The notes: generated by a model from the sequence alone, not told the origin. A stretch of 64,000 nucleotides of DNA from Arsenophonus sp052174535 (GCA_052174535.1 JBQMRQ010000048.1:10089-74088), one strand, 5' to 3'. Shown: positions 23,040 through 33,080, counted from the stretch's first letter. A program made the numbers and translations.

Positions 23040-24218
23040 CACTTGTGAGTCTACAACAAAAATAAGATGCTTATTAAATATATTTGATAAAACAACTACA
23101 AATTATATTAGGTCCAGAGATAACGCTTAAACTGCTAGTGAGCTGATGAAAGAATTATTAGCAATAGATCTAAAGACAGAAATAATTTTAGCCACTAAAA
23201 ATAATAATTTACAAAAAAGCGCTGCGCTAAGAATAAAAAATAATTTAAAAACTAAACAAACTAGTCGCGTTCATGAATTTTTATGCACTTTTGCAATATC
23301 TTTATTTCACTCATTCCAGGTTTTATTGCCGTTGATTTATTACTCGCTTCGCAACATTAATTAAACAATTACACTATCCAGTGGGGTCTTCTCAACCACA
23401 CTGAGATAACACAACGGACTTTTTTATTCACTTAATACTTTATATGTCTATATTTAGAAAAGGTCTTTATGCTTTTCTAGAGATCTTGATTGGTTATAAC
23501 ACGCAAAAAAGTTTTTGACGGTTCAAGTATTAATAGTGCCATTATTGCATTGCTTTTATTCTAGGCTACGATTTCGCACACCACAACAGACATTTTCTCT
23601 AAAATAAGTACTTTTTTAATTACACCATTGATGCTCGGGGTAACGTTATTAGTATGTATTCTGGTTATTTATACATTTTAATAGTAATCTATTTAGTACC
23701 AATATATTATCTTCTCTATTTTTGATCGCTCTTGTTTTTAGTATACACCAAGGTTTTATTTCGCTTTAATGGAGAAATAAAGGTTTAATTCTCCTCTTTC
23801 CAATTTTTGCTATAGAAAGATATAGTCAAATTAGCGCAGTTTTACCACTCTATATTAAAGCAGATAAAAATTCTAATTTACGTAATCCGATAGGAAGCAA
23901 TTTATCCAAGGTTTATTTTGGATATTGCTTAACCTTTAATCTATGGGGTAACTTTACCACGTATAAACCTTTTATAACCACCTACTTAATGTGGAGAAAA
24001 GTGCTGGTAGTTTTTATTGGATTAGTTACATAATTAGCTCAATCAATTAATCTCAACTCAGTTTTTAACCATCCGAATTAATTACTATTCCACCTCTTAT
24101 ATCTCTAAGCGATATTTTTATCGGTATATTTATCTATATTAGTTAGTAGTGCTTCCTGATTTCCTATTTATTTCATTTTATTTTTATTTATTTGTTTGCT
24201 AAAAATAGCGATTTAAAT
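23040..24218 (+). pseudogene. murP: murP pseudogene (MurNAc PTS permease EIIBC)
   Basis: MurP imports and phosphorylates N-acetylmuramic acid. The 5' part is lost against the IS256 relic. What remains starts at QLQIILGPE (from QVQVVFGPG) near 23094. It continues with ELMKELL, KQTSRVHEFLCTFA (from KQTSGVQQFLAKFA), KGLYAFLEILIGYN (from KGLFTFLVILVGYN) and GSSINSAIIALLL. Next come DARGNVIS (from DPRGNIIG), a stretch corresponding to GVGEPLIYGVTLPRMKPF, and LNSVFNHPN (from LNSAFGPSG). Stops and shifts are frequent. An open piece of 72 codons at 23146-23364 is part of this remnant and not a separate gene. Confidence 0.82.
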
Positions 24219-24520
24219 TAAAGCAAAAAAGATGGGCTACTCCCTCTTTTCATCGTATTTACGATTAAATAAATGGAATATAGCCGAGTATAAAATACTT
24301 ATTTTAAGATTAAAAGAAACCAAGCATTACATCAATGATGCGGGATAATAATTAATGAATTAAATGGTCAACTCAGATAAAACAACTGATTAAATTGACA
24401 ATCAGTATAAGAAACACTTATCATCAAAATTGAGTTAGCGTAGTTATGCAATTATCAATAACACTATAACTATTTGTTTTATCTAAGGTCTTATATAGAC
24501 CTTGTTGTATATTCCATTCA
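24219..24520. other. Unassigned stretch
   Basis: About 300 bases between the murP remnant and the IS481 relic. In E. coli yfeW follows murP, but I see no trace of it. Nothing else is recognised. Confidence 0.45.
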
Positions 24521-25500
24521 TGATAATATGGTTGATGCGAAACATAATTGAGAAAAAATATCATAATGATGAGATTCCATTTATAATGCAACTACAAAAT
24601 CTAAAATCAGTTCTATTATTCAGATAAGCAAAGGCACTATTTTTACTTTGGCTAAACACATTATAGCATCTCTAACCTTATTGTTCTAAAGAGCAAAACG
24701 AAATGATATTAATAATCACAGCCATATTCCCCCATTGTTTGCTGATAATGCTGCTACCCATTTTACTAAGCTATGATCATTTTTCTATAAAAATGTTTTC
24801 CCGATTGCCAATATGTTGGTAGTCGTCATACGAGAATTCTTGAACTCTGTAGTATTTTTTGATCTAGCCTATATGGCTTTTTACGTAGGATAAGTGGGGG
24901 AATTTTCGTGAAATGAGCCAAGAAAAACAGAAGTTAAATTATAAAGCGTTTAAAAGCTACGAGCTTAGTTATCTACATGTAGATATAAAATATTATCTTT
25001 ACGTAAATGCAAAATAAAACTTCACGACGTTATCTTTATCATAGGTATGATAAAGATCGCATTACTTGCACTTAATGATTTTTATTCATCCTTGCAAGGT
25101 AAAGACTGAGGCCAATACTTGACGCTTATTATCTGATTTTAACTAACCATATCCCATGGAGATATCTATCGAATATTTATAGATAATAGCAAAAAAATTT
25201 ACATACTATCTTTTTAATTTGAAAAGATATTCAGCTACCGTAAAACAGGAATTGACCATTTGTGTAAAACGCTTAATATAGAAGACAGACTTAGACTGCC
25301 GATCCATTCTCAAATAAATGGTATGGTCGAACGATTTAAAAACCATTTTTAATTCTAGTGAAAATCTTGAGATCATTCTAGACAATATATTTGGTTTTAT
25401 AATCAGGAATTATCCCAATCAATATTGGGTAGTAAAACCCTATTGCAATCTATAAAGATTAATTCAAAGTTAAATCTGAATTGTTCAAAAAAAACCATAA
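24521..25500 (+). mobile_element. IS481-family transposase relic running into tusD
   Basis: Plus-strand integrase-type transposase. A degraded N-terminal helix-turn-helix starts at about 24530. Then NFREMSQEKQ, YKAFKSYELSYLHVDIKYY (about 24945-24995), DRLRLPIHSQINGMVERFKN (about 25290-25350; the family's LTPP-SPQTNGMVERFNG), and ELSQSILGSKTLLQSIK near the end. There are stops and shifts in the first 900 b. The last ~80 b are open and continue in frame into tusD, so there is no IS end left between the two genes. Confidence 0.78.
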
Positions 25501-25922
25501 TCTTTCGGGATGTAGCATCTATTTTAAATAAACCTTTAACTTATTGTCTATTAGTAACAGAGCCTCATTATGGAACTCAGCAGGCCACTAATGCCTGGCA
25601 ATTCGCGAATGCTTTAATTATAGAAGGGCATATACTAAAAACTGTTTTCTTCTATCAAGATGGTGTTTATAACGGTAATCAATTAATCTCACCGGCTAAC
25701 GATGAATTTAATTTACTTATAGGATGGAAAACATTAGTAAAGCAGACAGGCTGTCAATTGAACGTCTGTGTTTCTGCTGCATTGCGACGGGGTATTATTG
25801 ATGAAACTGAAGCCAAAAATAGTTGCTTGCCCTGTGCTAATCTAGATAAAGATTTTGTATTAAGCGGGTTAGGTAGCCTGGCTGAGGCCATGCTTATTTG
25901 TGATCGAATAGTTCAATTTTAA
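25425..25922 (+). CDS. tusD: Sulfurtransferase TusD, with IS481-derived N-terminal extension
   Basis: TusD, TusC and TusB form a hexamer that relays sulfur from TusA to TusE for 2-thiolation of tRNA wobble uridines in the cytoplasm. The open frame has 165 codons; TusD itself has 128. Codons 38-165 match TusD throughout: EPHYGTQQATNAWQFANALI, VFFYQDGVYNGNQLISPAND, and VCVSAALRRGIIDETEA with the sulfur-carrying Cys at codon 115 (native position 78). It closes with LSGLGSLAEAMLICDRIVQF. The native start codon (25536) is now TTA, which cannot start translation. The only conventional start upstream is TTG at 25425 inside the IS481 tail, giving 37 foreign residues. An ATT at 25521 is a weaker option. 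The body is intact, so the gene is probably expressed, but its true start is unknown. tusC follows after 7 bases. Confidence 0.85.
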   Translation: MGSKTLLQSIKINSKLNLNCSKKTIIFRDVASILNKPLTYCLLVTEPHYGTQQATNAWQFANALIIEGHILKTVFFYQDGVYNGNQLISPANDEFNLLIGWKTLVKQTGCQLNVCVSAALRRGIIDETEAKNSCLPCANLDKDFVLSGLGSLAEAMLICDRIVQF

Positions 25923-25929
25923 ATTAAAT

Positions 25930-26289
25930 ATGAAAAAAATAGCATTTATATTTATGAAAATACCTCATGGAACTTCAAGTGGGCGAGAAGGATTAGATGC
26001 ATTACTTGCAACTTCTATATTAACCGAAAATATTGGTGTTTTCTTTATTTCTGATGGCGTTTGCCAATTACTGGCTAAACAAAATCCAAATAAACTCCTA
26101 GCACGTGATTATATTTCAACCTATAAATTATTACCATTATATGGTATTAATGCTTACTATATTTGCCAGGAAGATCTTGAAGTAAGGGGATTCACCGCTG
26201 ACAGTAGTTTTGTCCTACCAGTAACAGTTATTCCTGCTGTTAGGATTAAACGTTACCTAACAGGTTATAATGTAATTCTAACTTTCTAG
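25930..26289 (+). CDS. tusC: Sulfurtransferase complex subunit TusC
   Basis: This is the TusC subunit of the TusBCD sulfur relay for mnm5s2U tRNA thiolation. It has 119 residues, the E. coli length. It matches end to end: KKIAFIFMKIPHGTSSGREG, LDALLATSILTENIGVFFIS, DGVCQLL and RDYISTYKLLPLYGI. The end, LTGYNVILTF, corresponds to ELANYDVILRF. The ATG at 25930 follows the tusD stop by 7 bases, and tusB starts 17 bases after its stop, so the three genes form one operon. No odd residues noted. Confidence 0.95.
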   Translation: MKKIAFIFMKIPHGTSSGREGLDALLATSILTENIGVFFISDGVCQLLAKQNPNKLLARDYISTYKLLPLYGINAYYICQEDLEVRGFTADSSFVLPVTVIPAVRIKRYLTGYNVILTF

Positions 26290-26306
26290 CTAAACAGAAG
26301 ACTAAT

Positions 26307-26612
26307 ATGTTATATACAATCTCTACTTCTCCTTATTATAGCGACTTTAATTCACTAATTAACTTATTAACGGAGCAGGATGAGGTATTATTATTACAAG
26401 ATGGTGTTTTTCTTGGACATAAAATCTTATCGAAGAATAAAAATAATAATTTTTTAAAACAATTACAAGATAAAGGAATTCATGTTTTTGCTTTACAAAA
26501 TGATATTGAGGCAAGAGGATTAATGTCATATATGTCTTCTTATATCCGTCAGATATCTTATGTTAATTTTGTACAATTAACGGTAAAACATCCACAATAT
26601 TTTGCCTGGTAA
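26307..26612 (+). CDS. tusB: Sulfurtransferase complex subunit TusB
   Basis: This is the TusB subunit of the same complex. It has 101 residues against 95 in E. coli. Matches: LYTISTSPYYSDFNSLINLL, EQDEVLLLQDGVFLG, IHVFALQNDIEARGL and the conserved end FVQLTVKHPQYFAW. The extra residues lie in the middle (KNKNNNFLKQL region), an ordinary length variation. The stop codon is followed after one base by the tip of an IS256 relic, so the operon tail lost its downstream DNA without harm to the protein. Confidence 0.94.
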   Translation: MLYTISTSPYYSDFNSLINLLTEQDEVLLLQDGVFLGHKILSKNKNNNFLKQLQDKGIHVFALQNDIEARGLMSYMSSYIRQISYVNFVQLTVKHPQYFAW

Positions 26613-26613
26613 T

Positions 26614-27876
26614 AGTTTATACTCATCTTTAGTGTATCCTATAGTGTATCCTATTTATGGATGGTGGTGTATTCCAGTAAGTTCTTTTATAAACTAATCT
26701 AATAGTTTCTAGGTAAGTTGATAGGCGCACCGCTGTTAAAGATGAGATAGAAGCCATCCTTGAAACACGCCTTGTTGATACTCATCCCATACCGTCGTCC
26801 GTAACGATTATTTGTTACCGAGAATTTATAAGACGGATTATTGATGATATTGAGATTAAAATCACTAAAGTTTAGTGATTGGATAGCGGAAAAGAATATC
26901 CTTCAACAGGTTGTTGCTGCCTTGTCTGAAGTGTGCAAAAGCGGTAAAAAGTTGCTATTTAATGACTGTACCTGTAAATACACATACACCTGTAATTTTT
27001 ACAAAGTTCTTGGATAATTATTAATGAAAGCACATCATCTTTCTATTAAACATCAATCAGCAGACTGAAAGTTACAGATACCTTGAAGAACATCGGCAAT
27101 AGTGCTTGTGTGATTTAAGCAATACACGCTACGTTTATTTCTAAGCCGATGTATATGCTGTGATATTTTTCAGGCAACCTAATCACCTTTATCTACTGCT
27201 CATTGTTAAGTCAGTTAGCGTGGACGTAAGAATCTCGTTTTGTTAAAGATGATCATTAAAAATTGAAAGCGTGGAACTATGCCGAATTTTTATATGAGGC
27301 TTGCAAGTGCGAGGACTTATCCATATCTTCCATGATTGCTACGGGAGACAGTGCTTGGTTTTGTGGAATGCAATGGCAAAATATTACTGCGAATGTGTAA
27401 CACTAATGCCATTAGTTACACAAAATAGCTGATATGCTGCCTTCTACTTATCAAAAGCATGCAATCGAAAGTTAATAATGAGTTACAGGAGTTCAAGCTA
27501 AGATAGAATCATGACACCGCTAATAAATCTCTTGATATTTTATTGGCAATATTTTTAGTGAAATATCTTGAAGAGATTAGGAAACTGTAAAAAAGCGAGG
27601 GGAACGGGTTGGCATTCTATGGCTTGCTGTCAGTGCATTGGGTATCAATAAGAATTCTGAATCCGATTGAGTCGAGTTTTATAACAGTGAAGATATGGAA
27701 ACCGAAACACGAAGAATTATGATTAGAAAAAACAAACATTTAAATGGTATCTGTAAGCCGTTTCAGTCTGCTCAGAAAAGCTGATGATTTAAGGGTAGAG
27801 AATAGGTTTAGGAAGCATCAGAATGGAAAGAAATCTTACCATCATACACCAGATTTTTTGATTTGCTAATAATTCT
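26614..27876 (+). mobile_element. IS256-family relic between tusB and rpsL
   Basis: Plus-strand copy whose left tip (AGTTTATACTCATCTTTAGTG) starts one base after the tusB stop codon. It has a shortened 5' region, then the usual transposase pieces (DDIEIKITKV at about 26845) and the right tip ending TTTGCTAATAATTCT. There are many stops. It separates the tus genes from the str operon, which are close neighbours in E. coli. Confidence 0.82.
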
Positions 27877-27905
27877 TTACTAAAGGATAATCCTTTCTAT
27901 ATCTC

Positions 27906-27935
27906 TTGACACCTGCCCTCTGTCAGCAATAAACT
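27906..27935 (+). promoter_or_regulatory. Promoter of the str operon (rpsL)
   Basis: A perfect -35 box TTGACA (27906-27911) and a -10-like TAAACT (27930-27935) are separated by 18 bases. They sit about 75 bases before rpsL, with sequence around them resembling the E. coli str promoter (GCGTCCTTGTATT after the -10). An AGGAG ribosome-binding site at 28000-28004 serves rpsL. The promoter lies in the short stretch left between the IS256 relic and the gene. Confidence 0.72.
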
Positions 27936-28011
27936 TCTGCGTCCTTGTATTTTATCTTGGTGATAAACAAGAAAAACCCCTGTTTATAAAATAAAAATCA
28001 GGAGCTTTTTA

Positions 28012-28386
28012 ATGCCAACAATTAATCAACTGGTTCGCAAACCACGTAGCTCGAAAGTTGTAAAAAGCAACGTTCCTGCGCTGGAAGCTTGCCCGCAAAA
28101 ACGTGGTGTATGTACTCGTGTATATACTACTACCCCTAAAAAACCTAACTCAGCTTTACGGAAAGTATGTCGTGTTCGTTTAACTAATGGTTATGAAGTA
28201 TCTTCTTATATTGGTGGTGAAGGTCATAATTTGCAGGAGCACTCAGTAATCTTAATTCGTGGTGGTCGTGTTAAAGACTTACCAGGTGTACGTTATCACA
28301 CTATCCGAGGTGCACTGGACTGTTCTGGTGTAAAAGGTCGAAAAGAAGGTCGTTCTAAATACGGTACTAAGAAAGCGAAGGCTTAA
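28012..28386 (+). CDS. rpsL: 30S ribosomal protein S12
   Basis: S12 sits at the decoding centre of the small subunit and helps monitor codon-anticodon pairing. It has 124 residues, the family length. Highly conserved parts include VPALEACPQKRGVCTRVYTT, TPKKPNSALRKVCRVRLTNG, and GGEGHNLQEHSVILIRGGRV. The Lys in PKKPNS (position 43), where streptomycin resistance often arises, is the wild-type residue, as is the second Lys-containing loop VKDLPGVRYH. It is the first gene of the str operon, with its own promoter and an AGGAG ribosome-binding site 7 bases before the ATG. Confidence 0.98.
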   Translation: MPTINQLVRKPRSSKVVKSNVPALEACPQKRGVCTRVYTTTPKKPNSALRKVCRVRLTNGYEVSSYIGGEGHNLQEHSVILIRGGRVKDLPGVRYHTIRGALDCSGVKGRKEGRSKYGTKKAKA

Positions 28387-28483
28387 TGGTTCTCCGTTAA
28401 GTACGGATAAACATTTAATTATTAATGTCAAAATAAACTCATAGAGTTTTGAACAACCCTGAATTTAAAATCGGAGTATATCC

Positions 28484-28954
28484 ATGCCACGTCGTCGTGT
28501 AATTAGTCAACGTAAAATTTTACCTGATCCAAAGTTTGGATCAGAATTATTGGCTAAATTTATTAATATTTTAATGGTAGATGGTAAAAAATCTACTGCA
28601 GAAACAATTGTATATAGTGCGCTTGAATCTCTTGCTAAACATGCTAGAAAAGATCATTTAGAAGCCTTTGAAATAGCTCTGGAGAATGTTCGTCCAACAG
28701 TTGAAGTTAAATCACGCCGTGTTGGTGGTTCAACTTACCAAGTTCCTGTTGAAGTTCGCCCTGTTCGTCGTAACGCATTAGCAATGCGTTGGATTGTTGA
28801 GGCTGCTCGTAAACGCGGTGATAAATCGATGGCTTTACGTTTAGCAAGCGAATTATCTGAAGCAGCTGAAAATAAAGGCACTGCTGTTAAAAAACGTGAA
28901 GATGTTCATCGTATGGCAGAGGCTAACAAGGCGTTTGCGCACTATCGTTGGTAG
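28484..28954 (+). CDS. rpsG: 30S ribosomal protein S7
   Basis: S7 starts assembly of the 30S head by binding the 3' domain of 16S rRNA. It lies near the E site. The protein has 156 residues, as in many enterobacteria. PRRRVISQRKILPDPKFGSE, LAKFINILMVDGKKSTAE, and RRVGGSTYQVPVEVRPVRRN are all typical, and it ends AEANKAFAHYRW. It lies 97 bases after rpsL and 79 bases before fusA. In E. coli S7 represses its own operon from the rpsL-rpsG gap; the gap here is similar in size but I cannot confirm the fold. Confidence 0.98.
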   Translation: MPRRRVISQRKILPDPKFGSELLAKFINILMVDGKKSTAETIVYSALESLAKHARKDHLEAFEIALENVRPTVEVKSRRVGGSTYQVPVEVRPVRRNALAMRWIVEAARKRGDKSMALRLASELSEAAENKGTAVKKREDVHRMAEANKAFAHYRW

Positions 28955-29033
28955 ATTTCGCTAGTTATATTTCGTAAGGTAACCACCATAGCGTTACCTT
29001 TATACGAATTAAACTATTACGAGAGAGGAAAAA

Positions 29034-31145
29034 ATGGCTCGTAAAACTCCCATTACGCGTTATCGCAACATAGGTATTAGTGCCCATATTGATGCTGGAA
29101 AGACCACTACAACTGAACGTATTCTATTTTATACTGGCGTGAGCCATAAAATTGGTGAAGTTCATGATGGCAAAGCAACAATGGACTGGATGGAGCAGGA
29201 ACAAGAACGTGGCATTACTATCACTTCAGCTGCAACCACTACTTTCTGGTCTGGTATGGGTAAACAGTTTGATGAACATCATATCAACATTATTGATACA
29301 CCAGGACATGTTGACTTCACTATTGAAGTAGAACGCTCTATGCGTATTCTTGATGGTGTAGTAATGATTTATTGTGCAGTTGGTGGTGTCCAACCACAAT
29401 CTGAAACAGTTTGGCGTCAAGCAAATAAGTATCAAGTACCCCGTATTGCATTTATTAATAAAATGGATCGAATGGGTGCTAATTTCTTACGTGTTGTTAA
29501 GCAGATTGAAACACGTCTGTCAGCAATACCAGTTCCACTTCAGTTACCTATTGGTTCTGAAGAATCATTTACTGGTGTTATCGATTTACTTAAAATAAAA
29601 GCAATTCAGTGGAATGATAGCGATCAAGGCATTACTTTTGTTTATGACGATATTCCAGAAAATTTACAAGCTCAAGCTGAAGAGTGGCATGATAAGCTGA
29701 TTGAAGCTGCGGTTGAAGCATCAGATGAGTTGATGGAAAAATATCTTAATGAGGAAGAACTGTCTGAAGAAGAGATCAAACAAGCATTACGTAAACGCGT
29801 ATTGAATAATGAAATTATTCTGGTTACGTGTGGTTCTGCCTTTAAAAATAAAGGTGTACAAGCAATGCTGGATGCAGTTATTGAATATTTACCTGCTCCC
29901 ACTGATATTCCGGCAATTAAAAGTGTTTTAACCGATAGCAAAAATACGCAAACAGAACGTCATGTAAGTGATGATGAGCCTTTTTCAGCATTAGCATTTA
30001 AAATTGCAACTGACCCATTTGTTGGTAATTTAACTTTCTTCCGGGTTTACTCTGGTGTGGTTAACTCAGGGGATACCGTCCTCAATCCAGTTAAGGATAA
30101 AAAAGAGCGTTTTAGTCGTATCGTTCAGATGCATGCTAATAAACGTGAAGAAATTAAAGAAGTTAGAGCGGGTGACATTGCTGCCGCTATCGGTCTCAAA
30201 GATGTGACTACCGGTGATACACTATGTGCTATAGATGCGCCAATTATTTTAGAGCGTATGGAATTTCCACAACCTGTTATCTCGGTTGCTATTGAACCTA
30301 AAACTAAAGTTGACCAAGAAAAAATGGGTATTGCTTTAAGTCGTTTAGCTCAAGAAGATCCATCCTTCCGCGTATCAACAGATAAAGAATCTGGTCAAAC
30401 AATTATTGCTGGTATGGGTGAGCTGCACCTGGAGGTATTAGTTGATCGTATGCGTCGTGAATTTAAAGTTGAAGCAAACGTTGGCAAACCACAAGTAGCA
30501 TATCGTGAGACTATTCGTAAGTCTGTTGAACAAGAAGGTAAGTTTGTTCGTCAGTCTGGTGGTCGTGGTCAATTTGGTCATGTATGGATACGCGTTGAAC
30601 CTTTGGAATCAGGCCATGAAATTGGTTATGAATTCCATAACGAAATCGTTGGTGGCATCGTACCTAAAGAATACATACCTGCAGTAGATAAAGGCGTTCA
30701 AGAACAAATAAAAAATGGTGTTCTGGCGGGCTACCCTATTATTGATGTCAAAGTGGCATTGTATTATGGTTCCTATCATGAAGTTGATTCCTCTGAAATG
30801 GCATTCAAAATTGCAGGTTCTATGGCTTTTAAAGAAGGTTTCATGAAAGCAAGCCCAGCTTTACTGGAGCCAATAATGAAAGTTGAAGTTGAAACGCCTA
30901 AAGACTATATGGGTGATGTAATTGGTGATCTGAACCGTCGTCGTGGTATGATTGAAAGTATGGAAGATACAGCAACTGGTAAGACGGTTTGTGCTCAAGT
31001 ACCATTGTCAGAAATGTTTGGTTATGCCACAGATTTACGTTCACAAACTCAAGGTCGTGCTTCTTATTCAATGGAATTTTTAAAGTACAATGAAGCACCA
31101 ACCAATGTTGCTCAAGCAATTATTGAAGCTCGTAAAGCTAAGTAA
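29034..31145 (+). CDS. fusA: Elongation factor G
   Basis: EF-G drives translocation and, with RRF, ribosome recycling, using GTP. It has 703 residues (704 in E. coli). GTPase motifs are intact: AHIDAGKTT (17-25), the RGITI switch (59-63), DTPGH (88-92) and NKMD (142-145). Domain IV carries the conserved GGRGQFGHVWIRVEP stretch, and the C-terminal domain ends in NEAPTNVAQAIIEARKAK. A good GAGAGG ribosome-binding site precedes the ATG. The next gene in the operon, tuf, is dead, so EF-Tu must come from elsewhere. Confidence 0.98.
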   Translation: MARKTPITRYRNIGISAHIDAGKTTTTERILFYTGVSHKIGEVHDGKATMDWMEQEQERGITITSAATTTFWSGMGKQFDEHHINIIDTPGHVDFTIEVERSMRILDGVVMIYCAVGGVQPQSETVWRQANKYQVPRIAFINKMDRMGANFLRVVKQIETRLSAIPVPLQLPIGSEESFTGVIDLLKIKAIQWNDSDQGITFVYDDIPENLQAQAEEWHDKLIEAAVEASDELMEKYLNEEELSEEEIKQALRKRVLNNEIILVTCGSAFKNKGVQAMLDAVIEYLPAPTDIPAIKSVLTDSKNTQTERHVSDDEPFSALAFKIATDPFVGNLTFFRVYSGVVNSGDTVLNPVKDKKERFSRIVQMHANKREEIKEVRAGDIAAAIGLKDVTTGDTLCAIDAPIILERMEFPQPVISVAIEPKTKVDQEKMGIALSRLAQEDPSFRVSTDKESGQTIIAGMGELHLEVLVDRMRREFKVEANVGKPQVAYRETIRKSVEQEGKFVRQSGGRGQFGHVWIRVEPLESGHEIGYEFHNEIVGGIVPKEYIPAVDKGVQEQIKNGVLAGYPIIDVKVALYYGSYHEVDSSEMAFKIAGSMAFKEGFMKASPALLEPIMKVEVETPKDYMGDVIGDLNRRRGMIESMEDTATGKTVCAQVPLSEMFGYATDLRSQTQGRASYSMEFLKYNEAPTNVAQAIIEARKAK

Positions 31146-31218
31146 TTGGTTTTCCAGTTTAATTATTTAATCCGGTTCTCTCCTAATTATTTAGAGGAGC
31201 CCGATAAAGGATTAAGTC

Positions 31219-32425
31219 GTGTCTAAAGAAAATTTAGACGTAAAAACTGCACGTTAACATTGATACAATCGGCCATATTTTGGCTATGATAAAACAACTT
31301 TAAGTTCAGCAACCTGTACCATTTTAGCAAAAATATAGTGGAAGTGCGCGTGCATTTGATCAAATTGATAATGCACCGGAAGAAAAAGCGCGCGGTATTA
31401 GTATTTCATATTCTCACGTAGAAATATGATACATTGATATTCCATTATAGCCCATGCTGATTGCTCAGAGCGCACGCAGATTATGTAAAAACATGATCAC
31501 CGGTTCGGCACAAATGGACGGCGAAATTTTAGTAGTTTCTACAAGAAATGGCCAAATGTCATAAATACGTGAGCAATATCCTATTAGGTCACCAGGTAGG
31601 CGTTCCTTATATCATCGTTTTTTCAATAAATGTGATATAGTTGATGATATCATAAAGCGTTACTGGAACTAGTTAAAATAGAAGTGAATGAACTACTTTT
31701 TAAGTATGATTTTCTAAAAAACGATACGCCGGTAATTAAAAATTTAGCGCTGAAGGCGCTAGAAGGCATTTCGAACTGGGAAGAGAAATTATAGAGATTA
31801 GCGGATACACTGGATGGGTATATTCCAGAACCAGAGCGTGTGATAGGTAACCGTTCTTATTACTAATCGAAGATATATTTTTGGATATTAGATCTTAGAA
31901 CCATAGTAACAGGACGGGTAGAGCGTGGTATTATTAAAGTTGCCGAAGAAATTGAAATCGTTGGAATTAAAGATACGACAATAACGAGGTTTACGGGTAT
32001 AGAAATATTTCGTAAACTCTTAGACGAAAGTCGTACAAGTAAATATAAGAATTTTATTACATAGTACCAACCGTGAAGATGTATAGTATGGCCAAGCATA
32101 TAAGTATTGATAAAACCAGGTTCACTTAATCCGCATATTCAATTTGAATCAAAAGTTTATATCTTAAACAAAATATGAGCGGGGGAGTTACTTTACACGT
32201 CCATTCTTTAAAAATTATCGCCCAGAGTTTTATTTTAGAACGACGCATGGTATAACTGGCACAATTGAATTACCAGAAGGTATAGAAATGGTAATACCAA
32301 GTGATAATATCAACATGAAAGTGACGTTAATAGCACCAATTGCAATGGATGAAGGGATACGTTTTGCGATTCATAAATGTGATCTCACAGTTATTGCGGG
32401 TGTTGTAACTAAAATTATTGCTTAA
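31219..32425 (+). pseudogene. tuf: tuf pseudogene (elongation factor Tu)
   Basis: It starts with GTG and reads SKENLDVKTAR, stop, with traces of GHVDHGKTTLTAAI (DKTTLS). Many pieces of EF-Tu follow in changing frames: RGISISYSHVE (from RGITINTSHVE), AQSARRLCKN, GHQVGVPYIIVF, ILEDIFLDI (from [20 protein letters not shown]), TGRVERGIIKVAEEIEIVGI, and the end CDLTVIAGVVTKIIA followed by the stop. The G1 box and the NKCD motif are destroyed. The length, 1207 b, is close to the intact 1185 b. It sits where tufA ends the str operon and tufB begins the secE cluster, so it is a hybrid of the two positions. EF-Tu is essential, so an intact copy is expected elsewhere in the genome. Confidence 0.93.
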
Positions 32426-32444
32426 TTTTTAAATCAATAATTAT

Positions 32445-32470
32445 AAAAGGCATCGTCCGATGCCTTTTAT
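32445..32470 (+). terminator. Intrinsic terminator after the tuf remnant
   Basis: The hairpin AAAAGGCATCG / CGATGCCTTTT has a 2-base gap and is followed by a T-rich tract. It lies 20 bases after the tuf stop. It separates the str operon from the secE-nusG unit and has survived although the gene before it is dead. Confidence 0.85.
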
Positions 32471-32696
32471 ATTATCTTATATAACTTAAAAAACTATTTT
32501 ATCAATAGTTTATATTATCAATTATTAATAAGATAGACTCTGATATAGAATTATTAGATATCTATTAATAATTGATGCCATACTGATTTATGGCGTAAAA
32601 TCAGATAGACTAATGGTATCTTTTATTTCAGTCAAATTTAAATTGTTTTACGAAACAAATTAACTTTTAATTATATCATGGTAATCGGGTTGATTT

Positions 32697-33080
32697 ATGA
32701 GTGTGAATAGCGATACTCAAGAAAGCAGACGTAGTTTTGATGTAGTAAAATGGCTACTAGTCGCAATTCTTTTAATTATTGCTATTGTTGGTAATTACTA
32801 TTTCCGACAATACAATCTTGCATTACGTGTCATAGCAATTGTTGTTTTTACCGTGCTTGCTAGTGGCATTGCATTATGGACAAGAAAAGGAAAAGCAACT
32901 TTAGTATTTTTTCGCGAAGCTCGTATTGAGATGCGTAAAGTTATTTGGCCAACGCGTCAGGAAACATTACAGACAACATTAATTGTTGCAGCAGTTACTG
33001 TCGTTATGGCACTAATTCTTTTTGGATTAGATGGTATACTGATGCGTTTAGTTTCATTTATTACAGGCCTGAGGTTTTAA
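32697..33080 (+). CDS. secE: Preprotein translocase subunit SecE
   Basis: SecE clamps the SecY channel in the inner membrane. It has 127 residues, the enterobacterial length with three membrane segments (about 19-36, 45-62 and 93-113). The essential region FFREARIEMRKVIWPTRQET is intact, and the end LDGILMRLVSFITGLRF is almost identical to E. coli. The ATG at 32697 gives MSVNSDTQESRRSFDVVKWL, matching the usual start. nusG starts one base after its stop, so the two are cotranscribed and probably translationally coupled. About 225 bases before it hold the terminator and AT-rich DNA; I could not fix a promoter. Confidence 0.97.
   Translation: MSVNSDTQESRRSFDVVKWLLVAILLIIAIVGNYYFRQYNLALRVIAIVVFTVLASGIALWTRKGKATLVFFREARIEMRKVIWPTRQETLQTTLIVAAVTVVMALILFGLDGILMRLVSFITGLRF

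Noticed and set aside
23146..23364. 72-codon ORF as a small gene
   Set aside because: Its sequence is the KQTSGVQQFLAKFA region of MurP; it is part of the murP pseudogene.
31219..32425. tuf as a functional gene with sequencing errors
   Set aside because: There are too many stops and shifts, and the G1 and NKCD motifs are destroyed while neighbours in the same region are flawless.
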